A stretch of 38,028 bases of DNA from Ramicandelaber brevisporus (taxonomy: Eukaryota > Kickxellomycota > Ramicandelaberales > Ramicandelaberaceae), in contig MU602834.1 in the NCBI GenBank assembly GCA_025201865.1, positions 6,270 through 44,297 of the forward strand. Direction: 5' to 3'. Position 1 is the stretch's first letter; each line of letters opens with the position of its first letter. The notes below the pieces were generated by a model. The model had not been told where the DNA came from. It saw only the letters and a program-made list of their open reading frames with translations, and made no database searches. Position numbers and translations under genes: made by a program. Below, piece after piece: positions 36,335 to 38,028 of the stretch.

Positions 36335-37714
36335 ATGCGCTACAAGCAACTGGCTGATGCCCGGCGGCCTCGTCTTCGTGACAAGTACAGCATTGTTGGC
36401 TTCATTAGCCACGGCACATACGGTCGAGTCTACAAAGCACGACGGTGGATCACAGTCGAAAATACAAACAACAGCAGCTCTTCCTCATCAGCCTCAGGTC
36501 CAGGCGGTGGAGGCGGAGGCGGAGGCAGCGACAGCCAGCCAGCCACCACTGTGATTGAGGTTGAATATGCCATCAAGAAGTTCAAGCCCGAGAAGGAAGA
36601 CCCAGCAGTTCAGCTTCGCACTGGTGTTTCCCAGTCCGCTATACGCGAAGTTGCATTGTGCCGTGAGCTACGGCATGAAAACATCATCCGGCTGTACGAA
36701 GTCCTTATCGAAGACCGCAGCATCCACATGGTGTTTGAGTATGCAGAGTATGATTTACTTGCATTGATTCAGCAGCACAGCAAGCCCACAAAGCGACCAA
36801 TGCCAGAAAGTGTAATCAAATCCTTCTCATGGCAGCTGTTGAATGGATTGGCATATCTGCATGCAAACTGGATTCTACATCGCGATTTAAAACCAGCCAA
36901 CCTAATGATTAGTACAGCTGGTGTGGTCAAGATTGGTGACTTGGGTCTAGCGAGATCATTTAAGCGACCGCCCATGACACTGTACAACGGAGATCGATTG
37001 GTGGTGACAGTGTGGTATCGAGCACCCGAGCTGTTGCTTGGAGCGAGACATTATACCACGGCAATTGATGTGTGGGCAACTGGATGTATCATTGCAGAAA
37101 TGCTGGCGCTGTGGCCAATTTTTAGAGGCGAAGAAGAGAAGATGCAAGGAAAGCACATTCCATTCCAAAAGTCGCAAGTTAACTCTATCATTGAGCACCT
37201 GGGAATGCCCACAGTAGATCGCTGGCCCAAACTCGAAATGATGCCGGATTATGGCCAGCTACATAATATCCGAGCAGGATTGAGTGCTGCCTCATCAACT
37301 AGTAATTTACATGGATGGTTTACCAAGCACGCGGCAGGCACGGCTGTCAAGGCAGAGGCTATTCTGCCGTTGCTATCGGCCATGCTGGAGTATGATCCTG
37401 AGCGTAGAATTACAGCGCAGGATGCACTGAATCATCCGTATTTTACAGATGGCGCACCAATTGTAATGAATCCGCTGGCTGTGGCCGGAATTACTTATCA
37501 AAAGCGGAGAATTGCAACGGATGAGGCTGCAATGAGGGATGGAATGCCTCCTGTTACTGCTCAGCAACAGCAGGCTCAGGGTCCGTCATCGTCTATCTTT
37601 CAGCAGCAAAACCAACTTCATGGTAGTACAGCAACATCAATAGCCACAGGGGGTGTTGCATCAACAGCCCATTCAAACTCTCAGCAATCAAAGCTGAAAA
37701 ACACTATCTTTTGA
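36335..37714 (+). CDS. SSN3: cyclin-dependent kinase 8 (Mediator kinase, Ssn3/Srb10)
   Basis: 459 residues, single exon. Kinase domain from about 18 to 390: nucleotide loop ISHGTYGRVYK (24-34), a Ser/Gly-rich insertion (about 46-66), catalytic K81 (YAIKKF), C-helix SQSAIRE with E105, HRDLKPAN (182-189) and DLGLAR (202-207). The CDK8 signature HANWILHRDLKPAN is present, as is an activation loop lacking a phosphorylatable Thr and with D220 in its place (GDRLVVTVWYRAPELLLGARHY). The C-terminal tail is Gln/Ser-rich as in CDK8. Role: with cyclin C, Med12 and Med13 it forms the Mediator kinase module that phosphorylates RNA polymerase II and transcription factors in the nucleus. The first Gly of the usual GxGxxG loop is Ser (SHG), which is unusual. 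It starts 65 bp from SPO11. Confidence 0.95.
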   Translation: MRYKQLADARRPRLRDKYSIVGFISHGTYGRVYKARRWITVENTNNSSSSSSASGPGGGGGGGGSDSQPATTVIEVEYAIKKFKPEKEDPAVQLRTGVSQSAIREVALCRELRHENIIRLYEVLIEDRSIHMVFEYAEYDLLALIQQHSKPTKRPMPESVIKSFSWQLLNGLAYLHANWILHRDLKPANLMISTAGVVKIGDLGLARSFKRPPMTLYNGDRLVVTVWYRAPELLLGARHYTTAIDVWATGCIIAEMLALWPIFRGEEEKMQGKHIPFQKSQVNSIIEHLGMPTVDRWPKLEMMPDYGQLHNIRAGLSAASSTSNLHGWFTKHAAGTAVKAEAILPLLSAMLEYDPERRITAQDALNHPYFTDGAPIVMNPLAVAGITYQKRRIATDEAAMRDGMPPVTAQQQQAQGPSSSIFQQQNQLHGSTATSIATGGVASTAHSNSQQSKLKNTIF

Positions 37715-37743
37715 ATATTGTTGATTGATATCTAACACTGCTC

Positions 37744-37775
<32 letters not shown>

Positions 37776-38028
37776 TTTCTTTCTTTTTCTTTCTTTCAAA
37801 TGGTCACACAGAAAAAGTCACCTGTTTTTTAGAAGCATGTTTGTGCCTATCTTACTATCCATTGGTTTTTTCTTCCTTTTCTTTTTTCTCTCGGAGATTT
37901 TGTCTGAATCCAGCAGTCACTTCACATTGATAATGAAGGCTCTTCTCTCGAAAGGGACTATGCACTTTCCTTATTTGTGCCAAAGTGTGCAACCACGAAA
38001 AGGACCACACAAGCCTCCAATTGACGCG
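37715..38028. other. downstream region of CDK8 to the window end
   Basis: No gene is seen. It begins with a CTTT microsatellite (37741-37797) soon after the CDK8 stop; the rest is T-rich single-copy DNA. Confidence 0.6.
37741..37797. repeat. CTTT tetranucleotide microsatellite
   Basis: About 13 CTTT units with a few CTTTTT interruptions, 27 bp downstream of the CDK8 stop codon, probably in its 3' untranslated region. Confidence 0.9.

Overview
The window is nuclear DNA of a fungus. The clearest marker is a seven-span chitin synthase export chaperone (CHS7 family, 28916-29827). It sits with a eukaryotic-only gene set: HOPS subunit Vps39, ribosomal uL14, Arp2/3 subunit ARPC1, Pex14, a Rap-GAP protein, a CNBP/Gis2 zinc-knuckle protein, CCR4-NOT scaffold Not1, NTF2-like exporter NXT1, a DnaJ chaperone, a DHHC-type S-acyltransferase, Spo11 and CDK8. 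The genes are almost intronless; only NXT1 needs a spliceosomal intron. Spacers are full of microsatellites and many proteins carry homopolymer runs. Standard-code translation works throughout. I infer an early-diverging filamentous fungus, possibly Kickxellomycotina/Zoopagomycota, but that placement rests on general impression (F-box protein style, presence of a Rap-GAP) and is weak.

Layout. 1-1729: the tail of an unidentified gene, a repeat-rich spacer, tRNA-Gln(CUG) on the minus strand and tRNA-Asp(GUC) on the plus strand. 1730-6482: VPS39 and the uL14 gene, both minus. 7191-8300: ARPC1, plus, convergent with the rRNA methyltransferase MRM2 (8451-9233, minus). 9454-10752: PEX14, plus, convergent with the Rap-GAP gene (11095-12771, minus). 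12772-14605: a 1.8 kb repeat-rich gap. 14606-15646: a coiled-coil protein of unknown role, minus, divergent from the CNBP gene (16047-16637, plus). 16790-16996: a small gene on the minus strand for a secreted four-cysteine peptide, followed by a second tRNA-Asp (minus) identical to the first. 18468-19985: an F-box/LRR-like protein. 20265-27530: NOT1. 28916-31112: CHS7 and NXT1, plus. 31293-33011: a DnaJ protein, minus, divergent from a DHYC-type acyltransferase (33358-34752, plus). 34887-36269: SPO11, minus, only 65 bp head-to-head from CDK8 (36335-37714, plus).

There is no gene cluster in the biosynthetic or mobile-element sense. These are dispersed housekeeping genes of membrane traffic, actin, peroxisome, RNA and cell-cycle/meiosis function. 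I saw no transposon, CRISPR array, integrated virus or obvious horizontally transferred block.

The items most worth a second look are the small secreted CX3C-X10-CX3C peptide with its own TATA box; the acyltransferase that has lost three of the four ligands of its second zinc site together while keeping its catalytic cysteine; the compact SPO11/CDK8 head-to-head arrangement; and a 12-bp perfect inverted repeat just ahead of the coiled-coil gene.
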